Assembly (NCBI GenBank): GCA_036278735.1
Contig: DASUKM010000050.1
Location: forward strand, 109,819 to 173,818
Direction of reading: 5' to 3'
DNA length: 64,000 nt
DNA from: DASUKM01 sp036278735
GTDB taxonomy: Bacteria > Acidobacteriota > Vicinamibacteria > Vicinamibacterales > 2-12-FULL-66-21
Positions 16,794-26,300 of this stretch are shown here, one piece after another. Within the stretch, counting starts at the first letter, position 1; each line of letters begins with the position of its first letter. The notes beneath the pieces were generated by a model. That model searched no databases and had not been told where the DNA came from. It was given only the letters and a program-made list of their open reading frames with translations. Position numbers and translations under genes: made by a program.

Positions 16794-17387
16794 TCACGCA
16801 TAGTCGAATCGGCCGAACGCCGCGTACTGACCCGAGTGGTCGTAGCCGAGATCGTCCTTCACGCGGAAGACGCGCGAGGCGCCGAGCCCGCCGCGCTTGA
16901 CCACGATCCCCTCCGGCAGCACCATTTCAGGGTGCGCCTCCGCCTGCGTGACGGGATTGCGGATCGGCTGCAGCTCCAGTTCGACGATGTCGCCGATCGT
17001 GGCGCGCGAGCCAAGCTGCGCCAAGCGCACGTCGAATGGCGCCGCCGCCGGCGCCGCAAGATCGTACGTCTTCATGAAAATGCCCCAGGGACCGCCCAGG
17101 TCGCCGCGCAGCATCCTCGACAGCGCCGCGCGCTGAGCCGGGTTCGCGCGGTCGTCGACATAGCAGGTCGCGCGTCCCCCACCCTCGTGGATCGCACCCG
17201 GCCACTTCGCAAAGAGCGCCGTCCCCAGGCCGTCCACATCGACGTCGTCCACGCGGCCGTGGTCGATCATCCAAATCCAGCCGCCCTGGCAGTAGCCTGG
17301 GCTCGGGCGCGCGTTGAAGTTGCACGGGCAGCCCCAATCGCAGTTGCACGCGATCAGAACGTCTCCGCTGACGTGCCATCCCCCCAT
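16794..17387 (-). CDS. DUF1326 family protein
   Basis: A 197-residue protein that opens GGWHVSGDVLIACNCDWGCPCNF, the cysteine-rich hallmark of DUF1326 (C14, C16, C20, C22), followed by GYCQGGWIWMIDHGRVDDV and a beta-rich body. The cluster could bind metal. The start at 17387 has GGGAG eight bases upstream. It is divergent from a DUF2182 membrane protein, and the two families are often neighbours in bacterial genomes, so they probably act together. The biochemical role is unknown. Confidence 0.85.
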   Translation of the reverse strand: MGGWHVSGDVLIACNCDWGCPCNFNARPSPGYCQGGWIWMIDHGRVDDVDVDGLGTALFAKWPGAIHEGGGRATCYVDDRANPAQRAALSRMLRGDLGGPWGIFMKTYDLAAPAAAPFDVRLAQLGSRATIGDIVELELQPIRNPVTQAEAHPEMVLPEGIVVKRGGLGASRVFRVKDDLGYDHSGQYAAFGRFDYA

Positions 17388-17484
17388 CGCTTCGTCTCCC
17401 TCCGGGCCGCGGGACCGCGGCGCCATGCACGATCGTGCGGCGACACCGGCCATCCGTCAAGCGGTCTACAATTCCGCATCCCGC

Positions 17485-18201
17485 ATGCGCGCCCGGACGT
17501 GGCCCTTGATCGCGCTCCTGCTGCTGGTCCCGCTCGTCTGCTGGGCGTGGATCGCCGCGCTGGCGGTCGACATGTACGGTCCGATGACGGGCGCGAGCGC
17601 CTGGATGATGACGCCGCGCTGGAACGCGCCGCACGTGCTGCTGCTGTGGGCCATGTGGGCCGTCATGATGACCGGCATGATGCTGCCGTCGGCCGCGCCG
17701 GTGATCGTGCTCGCCCGCGGCGGCGCCCGGCCGTACTGGCTGGCGCTCGGGTATGTCTTCGTCTGGGCGGCGTTCAGTGCGGCAGCCACCGCGCTGCAGG
17801 CGCTGCTCGGTACCCTGCTGATCCTCACACCGATGATGGAGCCGTCGAGCCGGCTGACGGGCGCGGCCCTCCTCGCCCTGGCCGGGATCTATCAATGGAC
17901 GCCGCTCAAGCGCGCGTGCCTCTCGACGTGCCAGACCCCGATGGCCTTCCTGACGCGGCGCTGGCGCAGTGGAGCCGCGGGGGCGTTCCGGATGGGCGCC
18001 GAGCACGGCGTCTACTGCGTCGGCTGCTGCTGGGCGCTGATGCTGCTGCTGTTCGCGGGGGGCGTGATGAATCTCACCGTCATCGCGGCGCTCACGCTGT
18101 TCGTGGCCTTCGAGAAGCTGGCGCCGGTCGGGATGTGGGCGACCCGCGCGAGCGGCGCCGCCCTTCTGATGCTGGCGATGTGGATGGTGGTCGGATCGTG
18201 A
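17485..18201 (+). CDS. DUF2182 family multi-span membrane protein
   Basis: A 238-residue protein with about six transmembrane helices. The family signatures are WAVMMTGMMLPSAAPVIVL, LAGIYQWTPLKRACLSTCQTP and EHGVYCVGCCWALM. The methionine-, cysteine- and histidine-rich membrane segments have led to its description as a predicted metal-binding membrane protein. An upstream in-frame ATG at 17437 would add 16 residues with no hydrophobic content, so 17485 is preferred. It is divergently paired with the DUF1326 gene. Confidence 0.82.
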   Translation: MRARTWPLIALLLLVPLVCWAWIAALAVDMYGPMTGASAWMMTPRWNAPHVLLLWAMWAVMMTGMMLPSAAPVIVLARGGARPYWLALGYVFVWAAFSAAATALQALLGTLLILTPMMEPSSRLTGAALLALAGIYQWTPLKRACLSTCQTPMAFLTRRWRSGAAGAFRMGAEHGVYCVGCCWALMLLLFAGGVMNLTVIAALTLFVAFEKLAPVGMWATRASGAALLMLAMWMVVGS

Positions 18202-18260
18202 CGCGATTCGCCCCGTCCGCTGGAGCTTCAGCGCAGGCGAACAGCGAGCCTACCGGCCGG

Positions 18261-18405
18261 ATGATGACCGACCGTGCAGCTACAGCCTTGGTGCGCATCT
18301 GCTCCAAAGCCATCGACGGGGCCGACGCGGGAATTGCTTCGTGCTGAACGGCGGCGATGCCGGACTGGGGAGGTCGCTCGACCGGTGTCTGCGGCGACGA
18401 CAGAT
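18261..18405 (+). pseudogene. Decayed partial copy of the DinB-like gene at 16273
   Basis: Reads MMTDRAATALVRICSKAIDGADAG, aligned with the first residues of the 16273 gene (MQTNDATDGLTRVFSELIDGAEGG). It then shifts frame by one base and continues as CFVLNGGDAGLGRSLDR, aligned with CFVLNSGDAGLLRSLDR. The similarity fades after about 145 bp and the rest of the gene is missing. It is a frameshifted, truncated duplicate with no plausible product. Confidence 0.7.
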
Positions 18406-18424
18406 CGCTCGCACCCGCATCTGT

Positions 18425-21400
18425 TCACCGCCGTCCGACCGCCGCGGTGCCCTTAACGGACGACACGCTCGCCACCACGAACGACTGTCCGGCGCTCCAT
18501 CCTGAAATCGCGCCGGTCGACCACACCTGCGCCCAGTAGTAGAAGGTGCCTTCGCGGCTCCCGATCGGCCAGGTGAACGCATACCAATTCGACGCCCCCG
18601 CCGCGAGGCCCTGCACGTCGGCCGACCCGACCCAGTGGTCCCCGGTCCATCCGGGCCCGTCGACGAAGAACCAGACCTTCGCGCCCGCCGGCAGCGATGC
18701 CGCGCCCGTGTTGCGCACCTTCGCCCACAAGACGGCCGTCCCGCCCGACGCGGCGTTGTTCACGGGCCACACCGCGTCCACGCTCGCCGTGGGACCGGGC
18801 GTGATCGTGAAGGCCACCGCCGGACCAAGGGGGGAGATCGCGCCGCCGCTCCACACCTGCGCGACGTACGAGAACGCCCCCGGTGCGGCGCCGTTCGGCA
18901 CGACCCAGTCGTACGCGTACCACTGCGACGCCCCGGCGGCGAGGCCGCTCACGCCGGTGGCGCCCACCCACGTCGACGTGCCGCCGCCGATCACCTCGAA
19001 CCACACCTTCGATCCGGCGGGCAGCGGATCCGTCCCGATGCTCTGCACGTACGCCCACAACGTGGCCGTGCTCCCGGGGCTCGTGGCGGGCACCGCGAAT
19101 CCACTCAGTACCTTCGCCGCTACCGGCAGCGGCGGCGGCGCCACCGTGAACGTCTGCGTGCCGCTCATCGGCGAGATCGCCTGGTTCACCCCGTTCTTCG
19201 TCGCCCACACTTGCGCCGCATACCCGTAGGGGCCGCCCGGCTCAGACGCCGGAATGGCCCAATCGAACGAGTACCACTGACTCGTCCCGGAGGCGAGCCC
19301 CGCCACCGACGGGGATCCGACCCACGGATTCGAGAGGCCCGCGGGCGCGCCGGGCGTCGCCATCACCGCCGCGCGCGACCCGTTCGGACCGGTGACGTTG
19401 ATCCACACAACGCCGTCGCCGGGGATCGCCTGCGTGCCGTCGTTCTCGACGTGGACCCAGAGCCGCGACGTCTGCCCGGCCTGCGCCCCGGTGACCGGAT
19501 ACAGCGAGACGACACGCGCGGTAAGCGTCCCCCCGTCCGCCCCGTCGGGAAGGTTTGCCTGCGCGATGTAGGGAGAGACCGTCGTGCCCGCGAAAAAGAA
19601 GTTCCCCCCTATCCACAGGTGTCCGGCTGAATCGGCGGCCATGGCGAAGGCGGACGCTCCACGCAAGCCCGTTCCCAGAGCCGACCAGCTACTCCCGTCC
19701 CACTTGGCCACGTCGGCACCGGCCGTGGAGGGGTCCCCCCCAGTCGTGTAGGGGTATTCGCCGGCATACACGTCCGATCCGCTGACCGCCAGCGACGACA
19801 CTCTCTCGAGTCCGTCCCCGAGGGCCGACCATCCGCTCCCGTCCCATTTCGCGATCCCGTTGGCGGACACTCCACCGGCCGCGTCGAAGAGTCCGCCCAC
19901 GTACACGTCCGTCCCGCTCACCGCCAGCGCGTACGCGATCGGGAACAACTGACTCTGGAGCCCGCCGCCCAGGGGCGCCCAGGTACTCCCGTCCCACTTC
20001 GCCACGCAGTTGGCCGTCACCCCACCGGCCTCGGAGAAATCCCCGCCTGCATACAGGTCCGTCCCGCTCACTGCCAGCGCGTACACGTCAGCGTTCATCC
20101 CGGTGCCGAGACCTGACCACTCACTCCCGTTCCATTTCGCTACAAATTTGGCTGGCACTCCATCGGCTGTCGTGAAATAGCCGCCCGCATACACGTCCGT
20201 CCCGCTCACCGCCAGCGCAAACACCTCATCGTTCATCCCGGCGCCGAGAGCTGACCACTCACTCCCGTTCCACTTCGCCACGTACTTGGCCGCCACGCCG
20301 CCGGCCATCGTGAAGCCGCCGCCCGCATACACATCGGTCCCGCTCACCGCCAGGGCATTTACGAAAGCGTTCATCCCGTTGCCGAGGGCGGACCACTGAC
20401 TCCCGTTCCACTTCGCCACGTAGTTGGCCGCCACCCCGCCCGCCGTCGTGAAGGCGCCGCCTGCGTACAGGTCCGTCCCGCTCACGGCCAGCGCAGAGAC
20501 GTAATCGTTCATCCCGCCGCCGCCGCCCAAGGCCGACCAGTCACTCCCGTTCCACTTCGCCACGTCGTCGGCGACCACCCCACCGGCCGTACTGAAGGCG
20601 CCGCCCGCATACACGTCCGCCCCGCTCACCGCCAGCGCGTACACGACATTATTCAGCCCGACACCGAGGGCCGACCACCCACTCCCGTCCCACTTCGCCA
20701 CGTAATTGGCCGCCACCCCGCCGGCCATCGTGAAGCCGCCGCCCGCATACACGTCCGTGCCGCTCACCGCCAGCGCCAACACTTGATAGTTCATCCCGGC
20801 GCCGAGAGCCGACCACCCGCTGCCGTTCCACTTCGCGATGTATTTTGCCGTCAGGCCGCCGGCGGTGACGAAGGCGCCGCCGGCATACACGTCCGTCCCG
20901 CTCACAGCCAGCGCCCTTACCGTATCGTTCGTCCCGGTGCCAAGGACCGACCACGCGTTCCCGTCCCATTTCGCCACATGGTTGGCCGCGATTCCACCGG
21001 CCGTCGTGAAAGGGCCGCCCGCATACAGATCTGATCCGCTCGCCGCCAGCGCGTACACGGGATCATTCGTCCCGACACCGAGGGCCGACCACCCACTGCC
21101 ATTCCACTTGGCGATGTGGTCGGCCGCCACGCCGCCGGCCATCGTGAAGTAGCCGCCCGCGTACACGGTTGTTCCGGTCACCGCCAGCGCGTACAGGACG
21201 CTGTCCATCCCAGTGCCGAGGGGCGACCACGCGTTCCCGTCCCACCTCGCCACGTAGTTGGCTGCCACAGCACCGGCCATCGTGAAGACGCCCCCCGCAT
21301 AGACCTCTGTCCCGCTCACCGCCAGGGCGAACACGTTACTGTTCACCCCGGCACCGAGTGCCGACCACGCGTTCCCGTCCCACTTCGCCACGTTATTGGC

Positions 21401-22306
21401 CGGCACGGACCCGACCCCCGTGAAGTGACCTCCGACGTATACGTTCCCAATTCCATCGACGGCGATCGCATCCACTTCGCCGTTCGTTCCCGGGATCCCG
21501 GGATTCAGACTCACCCAGTCGGCATCGCTGAACGTGGGATCGATGCGCACGGGGTACGCCGCGCGAGCGTCCTCGACGCGCACGATCAGCCGGTGCGTGT
21601 CGATGACACGGAGCGAGGCCGCCAACGGCTTCCCGCTCGCGTCCGTCACCCGCAGACGGCCATAGGCGAGCGCGCGGTTCGATCCGTCATAGGTGAGCGT
21701 CGCCCCCGCCGCCGAGGCCTCAGCCCGGGCGCCCGAGAGCGCCAACTCCAGCTCCAGCGGACCCTCGTCTGCGCGTGACGCATCAACGATGAAATCCTGC
21801 CGCACGCCGTCGATGCTCGTGCCGAACTCCTCCACCAGCCCTTCGCGCACGAACCGGACGCGATCGCGCTCGATGGCCACATGGCCGCCGGCCGGCAGCG
21901 TCGTCACCGTGCCGCCGCGCCGCCAGAAGGCTGCCGATAAGCGAAGGTGTCCGCCACGTTTCTCGGTCGACGCGAGCGACAACCCCTTCGACGTGATCTC
22001 GGCCTCGAGCTTCTGGAACCTGGAGGCGAGCGTCGCCCCGTCACGCGTCCTGCTCACCGACAGCCCGTCGCCCGAGTACTGCTTCGCCGCCACGGATCCA
22101 ATCTGGTCGAACGGAATAGGTGCGACAGGAGCGGACGTTCGCGGCGAGACGGGAACCGTTGCGGCCCGTACGCTCGCCGCGGGTCCGGAGAGAGCCGGTC
22201 TGGCTGCTTGCGGGGTCCGGGCAGCCCGCAGAGACCCGGTCGCGCCGGCCACGCCGGCCAGCAGGACCAGGGTGCCGAACCCGACGTGCACTCGATTGAT
22301 GTTCAT
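18425..22306 (-). CDS. Large secreted protein with 13 tandem 46-residue repeats and three C-terminal beta domains
   Basis: A 1293-residue protein. It starts MNINRVHVGFGTLVLLAG (signal peptide) with AGGAAA-like ribosome site AGGAAAC upstream. Residues about 60-280 are a beta-rich N-terminal domain (PLELELALSGARAEAS, YPVRIDPTF). About 13 repeats follow, each of the form VAKWDGNAWSALGAGM, then ALAVSGTDVYAGG, ending F-TAGGVAANY, probably forming one or more beta-propellers. The last 370 residues hold three related domains, each with LWAKVRNTG and GLAAGASNWYAFTW patterns. It is probably extracellular, for adhesion or surface display. It is divergent from the sigma/CHAT operon and shares its intergenic region, so it is a candidate target of that system. 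Confidence 0.85.
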   Translation of the reverse strand: MNINRVHVGFGTLVLLAGVAGATGSLRAARTPQAARPALSGPAASVRAATVPVSPRTSAPVAPIPFDQIGSVAAKQYSGDGLSVSRTRDGATLASRFQKLEAEITSKGLSLASTEKRGGHLRLSAAFWRRGGTVTTLPAGGHVAIERDRVRFVREGLVEEFGTSIDGVRQDFIVDASRADEGPLELELALSGARAEASAAGATLTYDGSNRALAYGRLRVTDASGKPLAASLRVIDTHRLIVRVEDARAAYPVRIDPTFSDADWVSLNPGIPGTNGEVDAIAVDGIGNVYVGGHFTGVGSVPANNVAKWDGNAWSALGAGVNSNVFALAVSGTEVYAGGVFTMAGAVAANYVARWDGNAWSPLGTGMDSVLYALAVTGTTVYAGGYFTMAGGVAADHIAKWNGSGWSALGVGTNDPVYALAASGSDLYAGGPFTTAGGIAANHVAKWDGNAWSVLGTGTNDTVRALAVSGTDVYAGGAFVTAGGLTAKYIAKWNGSGWSALGAGMNYQVLALAVSGTDVYAGGGFTMAGGVAANYVAKWDGSGWSALGVGLNNVVYALAVSGADVYAGGAFSTAGGVVADDVAKWNGSDWSALGGGGGMNDYVSALAVSGTDLYAGGAFTTAGGVAANYVAKWNGSQWSALGNGMNAFVNALAVSGTDVYAGGGFTMAGGVAAKYVAKWNGSEWSALGAGMNDEVFALAVSGTDVYAGGYFTTADGVPAKFVAKWNGSEWSGLGTGMNADVYALAVSGTDLYAGGDFSEAGGVTANCVAKWDGSTWAPLGGGLQSQLFPIAYALAVSGTDVYVGGLFDAAGGVSANGIAKWDGSGWSALGDGLERVSSLAVSGSDVYAGEYPYTTGGDPSTAGADVAKWDGSSWSALGTGLRGASAFAMAADSAGHLWIGGNFFFAGTTVSPYIAQANLPDGADGGTLTARVVSLYPVTGAQAGQTSRLWVHVENDGTQAIPGDGVVWINVTGPNGSRAAVMATPGAPAGLSNPWVGSPSVAGLASGTSQWYSFDWAIPASEPGGPYGYAAQVWATKNGVNQAISPMSGTQTFTVAPPPLPVAAKVLSGFAVPATSPGSTATLWAYVQSIGTDPLPAGSKVWFEVIGGGTSTWVGATGVSGLAAGASQWYAYDWVVPNGAAPGAFSYVAQVWSGGAISPLGPAVAFTITPGPTASVDAVWPVNNAASGGTAVLWAKVRNTGAASLPAGAKVWFFVDGPGWTGDHWVGSADVQGLAAGASNWYAFTWPIGSREGTFYYWAQVWSTGAISGWSAGQSFVVASVSSVKGTAAVGRR
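19566..21391 (-). repeat. Tandem array of about 13 units of 138 bp inside the secreted repeat protein
   Basis: Each unit encodes 46 residues (48-50 in the seventh, eleventh and twelfth). At DNA level the motif for the VAKWNGS core and for VSGTDVYAGG is nearly identical between units, while the positions before and after it vary. Units nearest the C-terminal end of the protein are the most degenerate. Confidence 0.9.
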
Positions 22307-22480
22307 GGTGTTTCCTGAGGCTGGACCGATGTTGTGGGCACCTTGGTCCCGATTCCATCGAGACCGCCTGGCTCTATGGACGGACCGTGTCCTGGATTTC
22401 CCGCTCGCCGCCGCGAATCCTCCGCGGCTCCTGGTCAACGAGCTGTCGCGACCTTCCGGTATAATCGGCCGCCAGCTCAG
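22307..22480. promoter_or_regulatory. Divergent promoter region between the repeat-protein gene and the sigma/CHAT operon
   Basis: This 174-bp gap serves both directions. Toward the sigma gene a perfect TATAAT lies at 22460-22465, 15 bp before the ATG, with only a weak -35 candidate (GTCAAC, 22434-22439). Toward the repeat-protein gene CAGGAAAC is a good ribosome site, but I see no sigma-70 promoter, which would fit transcription by the alternative sigma factor. No palindromic operator stands out. Confidence 0.4.
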
Positions 22481-23347
22481 ATGTCCCCCCACAGCGACGA
22501 GCCCCTCGGCCCCCAGCCGGCCTCGGCACGGGACCTGTTCGTCTCCGAGCTGCCGACGATCGAGCAGGTCATTGCATGGGTCTGCTCGCGCTATCGCCTC
22601 GCGCCGGCTGATGCCGAAGAATTCGGCGCCGACGTCAAGTTGCGTCTGATCCAGGACGATTACAGAGTGCTGCGACGGTTCGAGGGGCGCAGCAGTCTCC
22701 GCACGTACCTGTGCGTCGTCGTCCAGCGCTTGTTCCTCGATTTCCAGACGGCGAAGTGGGGCAAGTGGCGGCCGTCGGCAGAGGCCCGGCGGCTGGGTCC
22801 GGTTGGCGTACTCCTCGAGCGGCTGATCTCGAGGGACGGGCACGGCTGCACGGAGGCGGTCGAGATCGCGATCAGCAATCACGGCCTGACCAGCCCGCGA
22901 CAGGACGTCGAACGCATCGCGGCGGCATTGACGCCGCGGCCGCGGCGGCGATTCGAGACCGACGACGCCCTGAGCGACGTCCCCACACGGGCCGACGCGC
23001 CCGACGCGTCCTTGATCGCCCGCGATCGCGAAGCTGTATTCGCCCGGCTGAGCGCGGCACTGCGACAGGCGCGCGGCGCCTGCGCTCCCGAGGACCAGTT
23101 GCTCCTCGCGATGCGGTTCGACGATGGGTTGTCGGTGCCTGATATTGCGTCGGCGCTCGGCGCGAACCAAAAGCCGCTCTATCGCCGCCTCGAACGTCTG
23201 CTTCGTCTGCTGCGCACGCGCCTCGTCGGAGAGGGCTTCAGCCAGGAGCAGGTCATGGATCTGCTCGACGACTCGCAAGGGGCGCCGGGCGAGGGACGCG
23301 AAAACCAGCGCGCTGGTCCGTCCTTTCAGGAAGGGGTCGAAACATGA
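22481..23347 (+). CDS. Sigma-70 family RNA polymerase sigma factor paired with CHAT/anti-sigma protein
   Basis: A 288-residue sigma factor. Region 2 is at about 25-95 (LPTIEQVIAWVCSRYRLAPADAEEF, RRFEGRSSLRTYLCVVVQRLFLDF). A linker of about 90 residues follows, and region 4 is at about 200-265 (APEDQLLLAMRFDDGLSVPDIASALGANQKPLYRRLERLLRLLR) with its helix-turn-helix. It is longer than a plain ECF factor because of the middle linker. The ATG at 22481 follows a perfect TATAAT. Its TGA overlaps the ATG of the CHAT gene, the usual arrangement for a sigma factor and its anti-sigma factor. Confidence 0.85.
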   Translation: MSPHSDEPLGPQPASARDLFVSELPTIEQVIAWVCSRYRLAPADAEEFGADVKLRLIQDDYRVLRRFEGRSSLRTYLCVVVQRLFLDFQTAKWGKWRPSAEARRLGPVGVLLERLISRDGHGCTEAVEIAISNHGLTSPRQDVERIAAALTPRPRRRFETDDALSDVPTRADAPDASLIARDREAVFARLSAALRQARGACAPEDQLLLAMRFDDGLSVPDIASALGANQKPLYRRLERLLRLLRTRLVGEGFSQEQVMDLLDDSQGAPGEGRENQRAGPSFQEGVET

Positions 23348-26300
23348 CGCTGAGCGAGATCCCTGTCCGCCGAGGCTGTCCGGATGCGTCGGATCTCGCG
23401 GCATTCGTCGACGGACGTCTGCCGAGGGAGCAGCACCCGGTGCTGCTCGCCCATCTCGCGGAATGTGCTGACTGCCGGCAGGTCCTGTACGGGACTCGGG
23501 CGTTTCTGGCTGAGCCGTCGCGTGATTCGCGGATCGTCCCCCGGCCAGGTCGCACGCGGCTCAGGACGTGGGCGTGGCGCGCTGCGATTCCGCTAGCCGC
23601 CGCCGCCCTGGCCGTCGTCGCGGTTCGAGTCGCGACGCGCTCTCGGCAGCCGCGAACTGATCGTGCCGGCGCTCGCCCCGAACTGCGGGAACTCGTCGCC
23701 GCGCTGGCGAAGGAACCCACGCGCCTCGTCGATGGTCGGCTGAGCGGCGGATTCCTGTACGCCCCGAGACCCGTGCCCTCGCGCGGGCCGAGCGACCGCG
23801 AGGTGTCTCCCGACGTGCGGATCGCCGCGGCACGGCTCGAGAAGCTCGCGGGGGAGCACGATACGGCCGAGAACGAGGCGGCGCTCGGCGACGCCGCGCT
23901 CGCGCTGCACGACTTCGACCGCGCGGTCGGCGCGCTCGCGCGCGCGGTGGCGAGAAGGCCGGACGAGGCCGAGTATCGGAGCGACTTATCGGCCGCCTAC
24001 GCCGCGCGCGCCGCGTGGCGCAACCAGCCAGGCGACTGGGCGAAGGCGCTGAACGCCGCAGAGGAGGCGATCGCGATCGCTCCGACCCTGGCGCCCGCAT
24101 GCTTCAACCGGGCGGTTGCGCTCGAGGGATTGCACTTGACGGCGCGTGCGTCGGAGGCGTGGGCAACCTGCGCGGCGATGGACGATTCGTCGGGGTGGGC
24201 GAAGGAAGCGGCGCGACGCGCAAAGCTGCCCGAGGGGCGCTCCCGCGTAGCGGAACCCGGCGAAGAGTTCCAGACGGTCCGAGAGCACATCGAGGACGAC
24301 TTGTTCCTCCGCTGGGCGACGGCGGAGCGAGACGGGCGGTCCCCGGACGCGCGGAAGACACTCGACGAGGCGTCGCGTCTCGCCTCCAGCCTCGCCGCGC
24401 AGGGGGGCGACGGCATGGCGGCTGATGAGGCGCGGCTGATCGAGCGTGAGACGGCGGACGGCCACCGCGCCGCGCTCGCCAACCTGGCGGCCGGCCACGT
24501 CCTGTTCGCACAGGCGCGGCATCTCTTCCTGCGCGATCGTCTCGAGGAAGCGGCCCGCGCCATGTCCGCCGCATCGCGGCACTTCGAGCGAGTGGGCAGT
24601 CCGTACGGCTCGTGGGGTCGCGTCTATCGGGCCATCCTGGCGAGGGTCAACGGAGAGCCGGATGCTGCGCTCCGCCTCCTCGCCGACGCTCGCGCGGACA
24701 GCGTTCCCCCCTCGTATCTCGATCTCGCCGGCCGCCTGGCGTGGACCCGTGCCATCGCGCTCGAGACGTCCGGCCGGTTCGACCCGTCACGGCGGGACCT
24801 GCAGCGGTCGATCGACCTGTTTCACGATGGACGGGAGATCGAGAACGAAAGCGCGGTCTCGAGCCACCTCGCCGAGCTGGAATGGTTCATGGGCAACAGC
24901 GACAGGGCGTGGACGCTCGAGATCGAGGCCTTGACCCACGTGGACGCGCTCGGGAGGAGCACGCGTCAATCGATCATCCTGTTCGACGCGTCCCTGTTCT
25001 GCGATCTCGAGCATCTCCCGCGCGCGGCGATGTATTTCGAGAACGCGCTCGTGCGGCTGGGGGACGGCGCGCCCAAGGGCCCGACCGACGCGGATGTCCT
25101 CCTCGAACGCGCCCGCACGCGCCAGACGATAGGGGACGTCGACGGGTCGCGGCGGGATCTGCAGGCCGCCGCCGCCGTCGCGGGCGCGCTCGACCCCGAT
25201 CTGCGCACCGCCACCATGGCGCACCTTCACGCCGCGGAGGCGGCCCTGCTGGCTACCGCGCACCCTGAGCGCGCCATCACTCACGCCACCGAAGCGCTCG
25301 CCTACCTGCGCCATGCCGACGTCGCCGGCATCGCGGAGCTGCTCATGGTCCGCGCCAGCGCCCGTCGCGCCACGGGCGATCTCGCGGGTGCCCGGCAGGA
25401 TCTCTACGCGGCCGTCGACGCGTTCGAGGCTGAACGGAATCGGCTCGACGGCTACGCGGAGAGAATGCGTGCGTTCGAAAACGAGCGCGCCTCGTATCGG
25501 CAGCTCGTCGGCCTGGAGCTGTCCGGCCGCGACACGGAGCCTGCGCTCACGGTCTCGGAATTGGGCCGGACACGAGGTTTTGCGGCGACTGGAACCTGGT
25601 TCACGGCCATCGATCCACGCACCGCCTACACGACCGTGCCGCGGGATACGGCGGTGATCTACATGGTCCAGGTCTCTGGGCAGGTCCACGTGTGGGTCCT
25701 GACCCACGCGACGCTCACATCCTTCTCCTGGCCCATTGCGGCGAGCGATCTGGCGGCGCTTACCGGGCGTCTCAGAGCCTCGATCGACGCGGGCGCCACG
25801 TTTTCGGCCATCGAACCCCTGGCGGCAGCCTTCACGAAATCGATCCTGGAGCCCGCGCTGCGGCTGGGCGGCCGACCCTCGACCCTGGTGTTCGTGCCCG
25901 ACGGCCCTCTCGCCAACATTCCGTGGGCGGCGCTGCCCGACGATCGAGGCGCGCCGCTTCTGACGGCGTTCACGATCGTCGTGGCGCCGAGCTTGTCGTC
26001 CTTCCTGTCGGCGTCGGCGCGATTGCGCGGCTTCCACCCGGATGACGTCATGGCGATCGGCGATGGCCACGATCCAGCGGCCTCAGGCCTGCCGTGGCTG
26101 CCGTCCGCCGACGAGGAAGCGGCCGACGTCAGGCGTGAGTACCCGTCAGGCGTCGTGCTCGCCGGGCGGGACGCGCAGCGCGCCCGGTTCTTCGCGCACC
26201 CCTACGCCGTCATTCATTTCGCCGGCCATTCCGTGCTCGATCCGGCGTTTCCTCCGTTCTCGCGCCTGCTGCTCGCCCCCTCGCCCGGAGAAACCGGCAA

